Source: Euryodendron excelsum (taxonomy: Eukaryota; Streptophyta; Magnoliopsida; Ericales; Pentaphylacaceae). Taken from it: a DNA stretch of 64,000 nt. The DNA lies in NCBI GenBank assembly GCA_033060915.1, contig CM065397.1, forward strand, positions 19,757,501 to 19,821,500, in the 5' to 3' direction. The notes beneath the pieces were generated by a model. That model searched no databases, was not told the origin of the DNA, and worked only from the letters and a program-made list of their open reading frames with translations. The translations under genes were made by a program, and so were the position numbers. Of the stretch, positions 10,501-20,200 are shown piece after piece (within the stretch, counting starts at the first letter, position 1; every line of letters starts with the position of its first letter).

Positions 10501-11339
10501 GATGGGGGATTAAAATAGAGAAAACCCAAGTGGGTTGGAGAGAGAAGAGAGAGGGGGGAAGTACAGAAAATTAAAGAGAAAGCCTACCGTATGTCTTTTT
10601 TATTTTGCGCGCCGCGCTGTCTTCGGTCTTCGATCTTTGTCTTGATCTTCACCTTCAGCCTTCAAGAGTTGTCTTCAAGCTTTGGATGGCAGCTCTTCAA
10701 GTCTTCAAAGGATGGTTGAAGGCTAGTGTATGGGTGTATGAGGGTGTGTATGAGTGTATAGGAGTGTATAGGAGGCTAGGGTTTAGTGTATGGTGGCTAG
10801 GGTTTGGAAAACCTAGGGAGGCTAGGGTTTTGGAGGTGCTCGAGCTCTGTATATCGAAATATAGGATTTTTAGGTTAAGTTTGCAGACCCCTTTCACGTT
10901 GAATGAGGCTCTATATTTATAGAAGTTGGACAAACCTGACGCCTGTTGCAGTGGCGCTAGGGCAAAATTCCTTCTGGCGCCACTAGGAGTGGCGCCGGTC
11001 AATTAGGAAACTATTAAGGTCGGCAAGCAACGTATCTTTGACTAGATTTGGGCGCCTGTACTAGTGACTACCATGTAATCTTTAGCCTGGCTTCACTAGG
11101 AGTGACTCCGAAAAGTCCGGGAATGATTTAAAGGAGCCGAGAATGACCCGGAAGGCCGAAAAGGAGCAAGAACACTTAAAATAGTGTCCTGGAGGTATTT
11201 GACTTGAAAAGTGAGGACAAAATGTGTCGGAAAAGTTGACTGGGCCTTTTGGGGCAAAACGGTCAATCGGACCGGGAAACTGCCGAGACAGACTCGGATT
11301 GTCCCGGAAGAAGACTTGGGATCTGAAAACATTATTTAA

Positions 11340-11700
11340 AATGTTTCCAGAGGTTGCCGGTTTGATTCCCAGAGCTGGCGTGGTCGGAAAAGGAGACCGG
11401 CCCACTAGGGGCAAAACAATCATTTTGTACCGGGTTTGCCGGGACTGACTCGGAATGATCTGGAAAGGTAAAGGGGAGTTGAGATTACTATAAAAAGTAG
11501 CCTCAGGAGGTTACCGGTTTGATACCCAGAGCCGGTGTGGTCAAAACAAGAGACCGGCCCTCTAGGGGCAAAACGGTCATTTTGTACCGGGTTGGCCGGA
11601 ACTGACTCGGAATGAGCTGGAAAGGTAAAGGGGAGTTGAGATTACTATAAAAAGTAGTCTCAGGAGGTTACCGGTTTGATACCCAGAGCTGGCGTGGTTC
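11340..11700 (-). repeat. 157-bp tandem repeat, three units, in LTR B
   Basis: The motif GATWCCCAGAGCYGG occurs at 11364, 11521 and 11678, a spacing of exactly 157 bp twice. It is the reverse complement of the A landmark. Copy number differs from A (four) and from C, D and F (two), while the period is kept. Confidence 0.92.
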
Positions 11701-11829
11701 CCGGGGCATTCGGATGCTTAGGGGCAAAATGGTCATCTTGACCGGAAAGTCTCGGAAAAGGTCCTAAGGGTAGTTTGGACATTTTTCACCAAAGTGGGCT
11801 AATAGACACTGGTGTTGACCTAGGTTTTG

Positions 11830-12435
11830 AGTGTTTCCGCCACTCTAACGGTGTGAGTATTTTCGCTATTCGGACGGGGTTGATGATTTGTGAGTATTTT
11901 CGCTACTCGGACGAGGTTGTGAGCATTTCCGCTACTCTAACGGCTTTGTGAGTACTTTCGCTACTCTAACAATTTTGTGAGTATTTCCACTACTCTAATG
12001 GTTTTGTGAGTAGTTTTGCTACTCGGACCGTCTCGAGGAATAAACTGTCTCGAGAGAGGGATTGGAAAGGGGTCTTATCGTCTCCGAAGAGACGTGCCTG
12101 GATTGGAACCGTCTCGAGGAATAAACTATCTCGAGAGTGGGATTGGAAAGGGGTCTTACCGTCTCCGAGGAGAAGTGCCTGGATTGGAACCGTCTCGAGG
12201 AATAAACTGTCTCGAGAGTGGGATTGGAAAGGGGTCTTACCGTCTCCGAGGAGACGTGCCTGGATTGTGAGTGTTTCCGCCACTCTAACGGTTTTGTGAG
12301 TATTTTCGCTACTCTAACGGTTTTGTGAGTACTTCCGCTACTCTAACGGTTTTGTGAGTACTTCCGCTACTCTAACGGTTTTGTGAGTAGTTTTGCTACT
12401 CGGACCGTCTCGAGGAATAAACTGTCTCGAGAGAG
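11830..12435 (-). repeat. Hairpin arrays and 81-bp tandem repeat in LTR B
   Basis: An 81-bp unit starts at 12027, 12108 and 12189, each time with ACCGTCTCGAGGAATAAAC. Each unit carries two hairpins. TCTCGAG pairs with CTCGAGA around GAATAAACTGT, and CGTCTC pairs with GAGACG around a CGAA or CGAG loop (12079-12094 and 12240-12255; the middle unit has one mismatch). GAGTA/TACTC mini-hairpins flank the array on both sides. Confidence 0.88.
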
Positions 12436-12642
12436 GGATTGGAATTGGAATAAGAAAGGACAATGCCCCTAAGGGCATTTTGGTCATTTTGCCTCTATTT
12501 GGGCCTGACAGGCCCGCGAAGCGATGAAAAGACGGAATTTGGACCTAGAGAATTGGTTTCGATTGGAATATGCCCAAAATGACTTGAAAACAAGTCTGGA
12601 CGGAGTGTAGACTGCCGAGCAGTCAGAAATGGGGTGCTTACA

Positions 12643-13050
12643 GAAGGGACTTACCATTCTAAAGAATTCACTTAAAAACGTGCCGGATTGGATGGTCTTA
12701 CCACCTTGAGGAATCAATTTTTTCGAAAGGTGTGCCAGATTTAATTGGGATTAGAATTAGAATTGGAATTGGAAATGGGACTTTCCGTCTTCAGAAAGAC
12801 ATGCCTATTGGAATTGGAAAGGGTACTTACCGTCTTTGAAAAGACGTGCCTGTTGGAATTGGACCAAACATTACCCCCAATGAGATTTTGGTCATTTTGC
12901 CTTTATTTGAGCCTGACGGGCCCGCAAAGCGTTTCGATTAACGGGATTAGACTTGCAAAGATGATTTGACTCAGAATATGCCCACATTGACTTGAATATA
13001 AGTCTGGACGGACTGTAAACTGCCAAGCACTCAAAAATGGGGTGCTTACA
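12643..13050 (-). mobile_element. Giant LTR copy C, 5' end segment
   Basis: Begins with the second GAAGG duplication of B and ends at 13050 with GGGGTGCTTACA, the reverse complement of the LTR start. It carries two hairpins at 12786-12801 and 12831-12846 (CGTCTT pairing with AAGACG in the second). The next base, 13051, is in-frame Athila pol sequence, so C interrupted that element. The matching target copy for C lies outside the window. Confidence 0.9.
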
Positions 13051-13990
13051 ATGGACCCTTCCTTTGAGCCCTTAGCCCCTAGTGCCATTAAGTTGATCCT
13101 TAGTGAGAATAAACCACACACACCTAAGAGAAAACCTTTACCATTTACTTTAAAGTATACATTCTTATATGAAGGTGAGTCTTATCCAATTGTCATATCC
13201 TCTACCCAGTCTGAAGGCCAAGAGGTTGCATTATTGAAAGTGCTTAAGGATCATAGAAAGGCCTTAGGTTAGACTATAGTAGACCTTCATGGAATAAGTC
13301 CGCTTATGTGTACTCATCGTATATATCTTAAGGAGGACTCTAAGCTTGTGCGTCAAATGCAAAGACATTTGAACCCTAATATGAAAGAGGTTGTAAGAGG
13401 AGAAGTACTGAAGTTTCTTGATGTGGGTATTATATACCCCATCTCTTATTCTATGTGGGTTAGTCTAACCCAAGTGGTTCCTAAGAAGTTCGGTGTTACA
13501 GTAGTACAAAATGAGCTTAATGAACTAGTTCCTACTAGGATACAAACTGGATGGTGAATGTATATAAACTACCGTAAATTGAATGCATCATCTAGGAAGG
13601 ACCACTTTTCACTCCCTTTCTTGGATCAAATCCTTGAACAAGTGGCCGGCCAAGTTTTCTATTGTTTCCTTGACGGGCATTCTAGGTATAATAAAATAGA
13701 GGTCACCTTAGAAGACTAAGATAAGACTACCTTCACATGCCACTTTGGTAGGTATGCTTATAGGAGAATGCCCTTTGGCTTGTACAATACACCGGCCACC
13801 TTTCAAATGTGCATGATGTCTATCTTTAGTGATATGGTTGAGAGATTTTTAGAGATCTTCATGGATGATTTTTCAATTGATGGGATACCTTTAAGGCATG
13901 TTTAGGACACGTCGAGAAGATGTTAGAGAGATATGAGGAGAGCAATTTAGTGCTCAATTGGGAGAAGTGTCACTTCATGGTGACATAAGG
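13051..13990 (+). pseudogene. Athila-like reverse transcriptase region (broken)
   Basis: The decayed pol of a plant Ty3/Gypsy element starts at the C insertion, so gag, protease and the pol start lie to the left. The first 220 bases are the protease-RT linker (a segment reading LKYTFLYEGESYPIVISS). The RT fingers and palm follow, with the THRIYLKEDSK, VVPKK, NYRKLN and YRRMPFGL blocks and the catalytic motif FMDDFS at 13858-13875. The frame is broken by stops at 13270 (TAG), 13555 (TGA) and 13717 (TAA) and by a frameshift just after the catalytic motif. Three of these stops are one C-to-T or G-to-A change away from Trp or Gln codons. The enzyme would copy element RNA into DNA in virus-like particles; this copy cannot. 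Confidence 0.92.
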
Positions 13991-14690
13991 TATAGTTCTT
14001 GGACAAATAGTGTCCAAGAAGGGGATAGAGGTAGACAAGGCCAAAGTAGAGTTAATTCAAAAACTCCTTACCCCTAGGTCTGTTAAGGATGTTAGATATT
14101 TTCTTGGGCATGCCGGTTTCTATCGGTGGTTCATTCAAGGGTTTAGTGCTATATCGCATCCTTTATGCCATCTATTGTCACAAGATGTTCCTTTTGATTG
14201 GACATCTTCTTGTCAAAGAGCTTTTGAGAAGTTCAAAGGGCTTTTGACCACCGTGCCTATTATTCAATCACTCGATTTGTCTTTACCTTTTGACTTGATG
14301 TGTAACGCTAGTGATTATGCGGCTAGGGCTACTTTGGGGCAAAAAGGTAAATTAGAAACCTCATGTCATATATTATGCAAGTAGAACACTTAATGAAGCC
14401 CAATTAAACTATATCACAACTAAAAAAGAGCTCATTTACGTGATGTTTGCATTAGATAAATTTAGATCGTACTTAGTTGGATCCTTAGTTATAATTTACA
14501 CTAATCATTTCGCACTTAAGTACTTGTTGAGTAAGCTTGATGAAAAACCACAACTCATTTGATGGATCATCTAGCTGCAAGAGTTCCATATTGAGATTAG
14601 CGATAAGAAATGGGTAGAGAATGTAGTTGCCAACCATCTTTCGAGGTTCCTTATTAATGGGGCTGCCCAAGACTCCCTTCCTATTAATGA
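13991..14690 (+). pseudogene. Athila-like RT connection and RNase H (broken)
   Basis: The open frame at 14010-14384 covers the RT thumb/connection, with FLGHAGFYRWFI, LCHLL, FDWTSSCQRAFEKFK and the start of RNase H (FDLMCNASDYA). After a frameshift near 14350 the RNase H continues with ASRTLNEAQLNYITTKKEL, FRSYLVGS, VIIYTNHFALKYLLS and EISDKKWVENVVANHLSR. In functional relatives the NHFALK position is usually DHAAL, so an acidic residue appears changed here. The order RT-RNase H-integrase is the Gypsy order. Confidence 0.9.
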
Positions 14691-16015
14691 GTATTTTCTG
14701 GATAAGCATTTTTTCTATGTGCATGCACTTTCGCACGCTACCACTCCTTGGTATGTAGATATAGCTAACTTTTTAGCTACCGGCAAGATTCCCTCACATT
14801 GGTCTATTCTTGATAGGAAGAAATTATATCAACATGTGAGGTACTTTTGTGGGAGGATTCTTACTTGTTTAAATATTGTCCTGATCAGGTGATTCGATGG
14901 TGTATTTCCGACGATGAGATTAAGAGTGTTATAGAGTTTTGTCATTTACAGGCTTGTGGTGGACATTTTTCTTCACGCAAAACTGTTGCAAAGATTTTGC
15001 AAAGTGGTTTCTATTAGCCCACTATGTTTAAAGACGTTCATAAATCTTTTGTACATCGAGTGATAAGTGCCAACGTCTAGGTAGTCTTTCAAGGAGGCAT
15101 ATGATGCTTTTGAACCCCATTATTATTCTAGAGGCTTTCGATTGTTGCGGGTATTGACTTTATGTGTCCTTTTCCTAGTTCGTTTAGTTATCTTTATATT
15201 CTAGTGGCCATAGACTACGTGTCTAAGTGCATTGAAGTCATACCTTCGTGTAGCAATGATCATCCTATGGTGATTAAATTCTTAAAAGAGCATATATTTT
15301 CTCGATTTGGTATGCCACATGCTATTACTAATGATGGTGGATCCTATTTCTACAATCGACTCGTAGGTCTTTTAATGCGTGAGTATGGAGTGATTCACAA
15401 GGTTGGTATACCTTATCATCCCCAAGCTCAAGTCCAAGTTGAGTTGGCAAATAGGGAGATTAAGCAAGTCTTAGAGAAAACTGTTAACTCTAACTAGAAG
15501 GATTAGTCTTTGCGGTTAGTGGACATTTGTGGGTTTATCGGACTGCTTATAAAACCATCTTAGGTTCATTTCCCTATCAACTTGTGTACGGAAAGGTGTG
15601 CCACCTTCCGGTTAAGATAGAACACAACCTATTGGGCCATTCGCCAATTTAATGAAAATATGCACGAGGCAGGTCAAAACAGGAGATTGCAACTCAATGA
15701 GCTAGATGAACTCCATAATGATGCCTATGAGAATGCAGATCTCTAAGGCTAAGATGAAATCCTTACATGACCAATACATTGTTTGCAAATCTTTTGAAAT
15801 TGGTCAAAAAGTCCTATATAATTCCCGTTTACATTTGTTTTCGAGTAGGCTTCAAAATAGATGGTCTAGACCTTATGTTGTTAAAGAGGTGTCACCTCAT
15901 GGAGCAGTTGAGATAGCAAATCCCACAAATGGTAAGAGCTTTAACCCTATTTTAAGTTAGAAGTGGTTGAAGTTAATTATGTGGATCTCAAGGATCCACC
16001 ATCTTTTGAGTGACC
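14691..16015 (+). pseudogene. Athila-like integrase (broken)
   Basis: The N-terminal HHCC-type segment (EFCHLQACGGHFSSRKT, then KILQSGFY) ends at a TAG at 15015. The catalytic core at 15140-15497 shows GIDFMCPFPSS, ITNDGGSYF and VQVELANREIKQVLEKT, so the D-D-E residues are still visible. Two TAG stops at 15495 and shortly after replace likely Trp codons. The C-terminal part (15650-15960) reads LNELDELHNDAYENA in an alternate frame, then FEIGQKVLYNSRLHLFSSRL and PHGAVEIANP, typical of Athila integrase tails. A few frameshifts break it. The protein would insert element cDNA into host chromosomes. Confidence 0.92.
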
Positions 16016-16712
16016 ATTGCGCCATCCTTGTATATTAGTGTAGTCTAGAGTGTTTAGTGTTTTTTTTTCTTTTTCTTTCTCTAGGTTTTGGAGTCTTAGT
16101 ATCTCCCTAGTTAAGGGGAGTACCCTTCAGTATTCCTGTTTGTTTTACCCTTCCCTTCACGATTTTCCTTTGGTTTCGTTCTCATGCCTTCATGGTATGC
16201 CTTTAGTTTGTGGGGGGTGGTGTTGGAGGGCTTTGTTTTCGCTCAGTTTTTACTTAGTTTCTAGTTCTTCTTCTTTTTCTTCATTTTCTTGACATTTTAG
16301 GTTTACCATTCAAATGACCAATAATGAGTTCGAACCATGCATTCGAATACCACGTCATCCGTTCAAATGGTATGACATCATCAACACTCATTGAATGCGT
16401 CTGATATGCATCAGACACGCGTTCGAACACATGAGTTCAAAATGGCGTTTGAATGGCCGTTTGATGCAAATTCTATTTCTATAAATAGGGCGTCTGATTT
16501 TGGATTTGAACTCATTTCGAATGCGAAACAAGTGAGATTTTGAGAGTTTTCTGAGTTCTTGAGATAGCGAGCCACTGTCGAAGCTTGAGCACGGGTCTAC
16601 ACTTCATCATCTTCCAGTCCTTCTTTCTTAGGTATTCCTCTTGAGCTTTCTTTCCGTTACTTTCATACATTCTTAGAGGTATCTTGATAGTTTATCTGCT
16701 TTTATTATTATT
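16016..16712 (+). promoter_or_regulatory. Athila spacer with internal promoter-like region
   Basis: Non-coding spacer between pol and the second ORF. The first 280 bases are T-rich. From 16310 to 16470 there are many TTCGAAC or TTCAAATG-type motifs, followed by CTATAAATAGGG at about 16478-16490 and a CT-rich stretch with a donor-like TTAGGTATTCC near 16628. The motif cluster plus TATA box resembles the 3' LTR at 24868-25140. The second ORF starts 220 bases after the TATA box, so this may be an internal promoter for it (inference). Confidence 0.5.
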
Positions 16713-17252
16713 ATGGCTAGCCGAGCTAGCCAAGATGGTAGAGGTGGTAGAGTTATTAGGGATCGAGGTAGGGGCTTGGCAATGCCACCTCCCCTAGCAT
16801 ATGATGTTGAGAGGTTTATTAGTGAGGCTACATCTAATGCCTTTATTGAGACTTGGAGTGTAAGAGGCTACCCGAGAGAGCAACAGTTTGCCCTTCATGC
16901 TTATAGGGGTGGTATTTATCTATGGGGGGAGCTTATTACTAGTAGTGGGCTCCATTGGCTAGTTTTCAGGGTTCTTGTGTGTTTATGCTAATCGTCGAGT
17001 CCATGGCGAACATTCATAGGACTGTTACCACTCCAGGGCAAGAGGTGATTGAGTCGTGGGTTAGAAAGCCTCAGATTAGAGTTACCCCTAGAATTTTCAC
17101 CTAGATATATCAACTTCCTAGGGTTCTTGATGCACAGTTTGGGTTTCCATCTGAGGGGGCACTGGATTTTGATACTGTGGCTACAGAGGTATGCGTTGCT
17201 AGGACACGTTGGATAGGTCGCTAGCAGTTATAGATAAGGGTACTCACACCAC
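16713..17252 (+). pseudogene. Athila second ORF (plant transposon protein domain), part 1
   Basis: The ATG at 16713 opens a frame with MASRASQDGRGGRVIRDRG, a basic Gly/Arg-rich start, then YDVERFISEATSNAFIETW. A frameshift near 16950 shifts to a frame reading VMANIHRTVTTPGQEVIES-like residues, then QLPRVLDAQFGFPSEGALD. This is the type of ORF found between integrase and the 3' LTR of Athila elements, often annotated as putative plant transposon protein. Its function is not known; an envelope-like role has been proposed for some Athila ORFs. Copy D interrupts it at 17252. Confidence 0.75.
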
Positions 17253-20200
17253 TGTCGCGCCCAGACTTTTCGCACTCGAGGAATACACACACAAGCGGAA
17301 AAAATACTGTACTCTCTCATTAGAACTCATTCTCCTAGAAGAATGAGTGCGACGAGGTTTGAATTGAAAATTGATTTGAATAAAGAGCTTTTGGAAAACA
17401 TTTAGAGCCACCACCTAACTTGATTAAGGTGAGATAGGTCACCTAAAAACTAAGCACCATCCGAATATCATACTTAGGATTTTTGAAAACGAATTTTAAA
17501 ATACTTTCTCAAGAGAGGGTTTTTAAGAAAATAGGTTATTTAGCAACCTTTAGAAAACATTAAGCCCTTTTTTGAAAATAACTCCGTTTGGTCTTTGAAA
17601 ACAGTGATTCTAGGTTCGGAGATTGGTTACGTGTAGGGAAGACGCACTAAGCCATCACCCTACTCCGCCCTTGCGGTACCTACATATCTATTCACCCTAG
17701 ATTCACCTATTAGAGTCTTCGATTAATAAATGTCCAAAACTATCCACTGTAGAAAAGAACTTTTAGAAAGAAGTTTGATATGATGCATGATATGCAAATG
17801 CAAGAATTTAATTTGATTTTGAAAGTAGATTTGAAAAGAATTTGATTTGATTTGATTTTGAAATGGATTTGAAAAGACTTGATTTGAAATTGGAAAGAGG
17901 GTTTTAGAAATTGGAATTGAAGATTTGAAAATAGATTTTAGAATTAGAAACTTGAAATAGATCATAGAATTAAAAGTTTGAAAAAGGTTGTGACCTCACC
18001 CAAAAGAGTTGCCTATATATTCCTTTATTGGGAATCAGGTCAATCGTAGTTCGGACAAGAGTCTGATTAAAAATAAACACTTTTAAGTTTTGAAAAGTTT
18101 AATTTGAAATGATTTGATTCGAAAAAGAGCTTGATTTGAAAAGAGTTATGACCGCACCTTTGAGGGTTGCCTACGTATCCCTTTTGAGAAATCGGGTTAG
18201 TCGTAGTTCGGACAAGAGTCCGATTGAAAATACAAGATTTTGATTGGAAAAAGAAGTTGAGTTGGAATTCAAGTTGGAAGATTAGGAAATCAGGATTGAA
18301 CTTAGACCTAGAATTGAACTTGAAAGAGGATTTGACCCTTGGAAGAGAACTTGGACTAGATTTGGAAAGATAGAGTTTTGGAAAACCTAGACTTAGGAAA
18401 TATAGGATTTAGGAAGACTTGAAGTTTAAGAAAGATTTGACTCGAACGTTGGAGTTGGAAGATTAGGGAAGTTGAAATTTAAGAAAGATTGGATTTAGGA
18501 AATGTTCAAATTAGGAAAGTTCAAAATAGTAAAGTTTCACTTTATGAAAGGTTTCGAGATTGGAAAGTTTTAAATTATGAAAGTTTTAACTTAAGAAGAT
18601 TGATTTTTGGAAATATTTGAATTAGGAAAAGTTCGATTTAAGAAAGATATGGAATTTGGAAAGTTTGGAATTTAGAAAGTTTGTAATTTAGAAAGTTCTA
18701 GCTCAAGAAAGATTCAAATTTAGAAAGTTTTTAACTTACGAAATATTAGAATTTAGAAAGTTTTAACTTAAGAAAGTTTTGGATTTGGAAAGGTTTGAAA
18801 TTTAGAAAGGTTTCATTTTTAGAAAGTTTTAACTTAAGGAAGTTTTGAATTTGAAAAGATTTGAAATTTAAGTTTTAGAAATACTTGAAATTAGGAAAAG
18901 GTTTGAGTTTAAGAAAGATTTAAAAATTTAGATTTGGATAGTTGAAATTTAGAAAGATGTGGGTTTAATAAAGGTTTGGAAGCTTAAAGTTTAAGGAAAG
19001 ATTTGAAAGTTTAAGTTTTGAAGACTTAAGGTTTAGGAAAGTACGAGATTAGGAAGGATTTGAATTAGGAAAGATTTGGATTTGGAAGGATTTGAGTTTC
19101 TTATTTCCTAAAACAAAAGATTGGATTTTATTTCTAAAAGAGGTATTTTGATTTTGTTTCCAAAAACGGATGATTATATCTAGTTTCCTAAATGGGGAGT
19201 TTGGATTTGGTTTCCTAAAGGGAAGATTGGGTTTGGCATGGAATTGGAAGGCAAAGTTTTGAAAATCCTAGATTTTGAAGACTATAGTTTTGATGTAGAA
19301 AATAGGTTTTGGAAACTTATGATTTTGATGTAAGAAGGGAGATTTTGGAAACCTAAGTTTTAAGGCAAAATTGAAAATCATGTTTTAAGAAAGGAAATTA
19401 GAGTTTTCTAATCATTGGCTCTAGGGCTTGACTTGGGCTCCAAGGAAAGAGATTTTTTGGAAAGTGAGTTTTTGGAAAGGAAGTTTTTCAAAAAGAAATC
19501 CTAAAAAGGAGTTTTTAGAAAGGGATTTGAAAAGAGTTTTTAGGAAAGATATTTTTGGAAAGAGTTGTTAGGAAGGAGATTTTAAAAAAGAGTTTTTGGA
19601 AAGCGAATTTTGAAAAGAATTTTGGAAAATAGATTTTTGAAGGGAGTTTTTAGAAAACAATTTTGGAAAGGGATTTTGAAAAGGAGATTGGAGAGAGTTT
19701 TTAGGAAGTATGTTGGAAAAGAGGTTTTTTAGAAAGAGAGTTTTTAGAAAGTTCATAAAAATATCCCACCTTCCTAAAGTGATTCTAACCATAAGAAGGG
19801 TAGAACCACTTTAAGATAGTAGTTTTGAAAACAACATGGATTTGAAAACATGGACCATATTGGTCACTTTAAATATAATACTTTCCTAAAGCAACCCTAG
19901 CCATGGAAAGGCTAGAATTACCTTAGGATTGTGATTTTAAAAACAAGTTTTGAAGAAGAAGATTTAACGCAAGTTTTGAAAACGGTTTTGAAGCAAGTTT
20001 TGAAAACAAGTTGGAAAATGAATTTTGGAGGAATGCAAGATCATGATATGCACAATGCAAGTTGGGGTCGTGAACATACAAGGTTAAAGCTTCACCACAT
20101 AATCACGGGGGCCGAACCCACGTGGTCTCCAGTTAGACTAAAAGAAAACCCCCGACACGGTGACCTTCAGTAACCTAATCCTACACATGGACCGGGAAGT

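Larger units (their letters stand above)
8336..12642 (-). mobile_element. Giant solo LTR copy B, main segment
   Basis: Continuation of B after the A insertion. Read on the minus strand it runs from TGTAAGCACC (reverse complement at 12633-12642) through hairpin repeats, three 157-bp units, the GGCGCC region, the TATA box, the leader and the G-poor tract. Joined to 2266-3020 and without A, B is about 5.06 kb. The target duplication GAAGG at 2261-2265 and 12643-12647 is perfect, and both flanks are copy C, so B is a solo LTR nested in another LTR of its own family. The longer open frames here are repeat translations without domains. Confidence 0.93.

Noticed and set aside
12006..12299. Overlapping open frames of 77-97 residues with internal repeats
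   Set aside because: They are produced by the 81-bp tandem repeat on both strands at once, inside a non-coding LTR.
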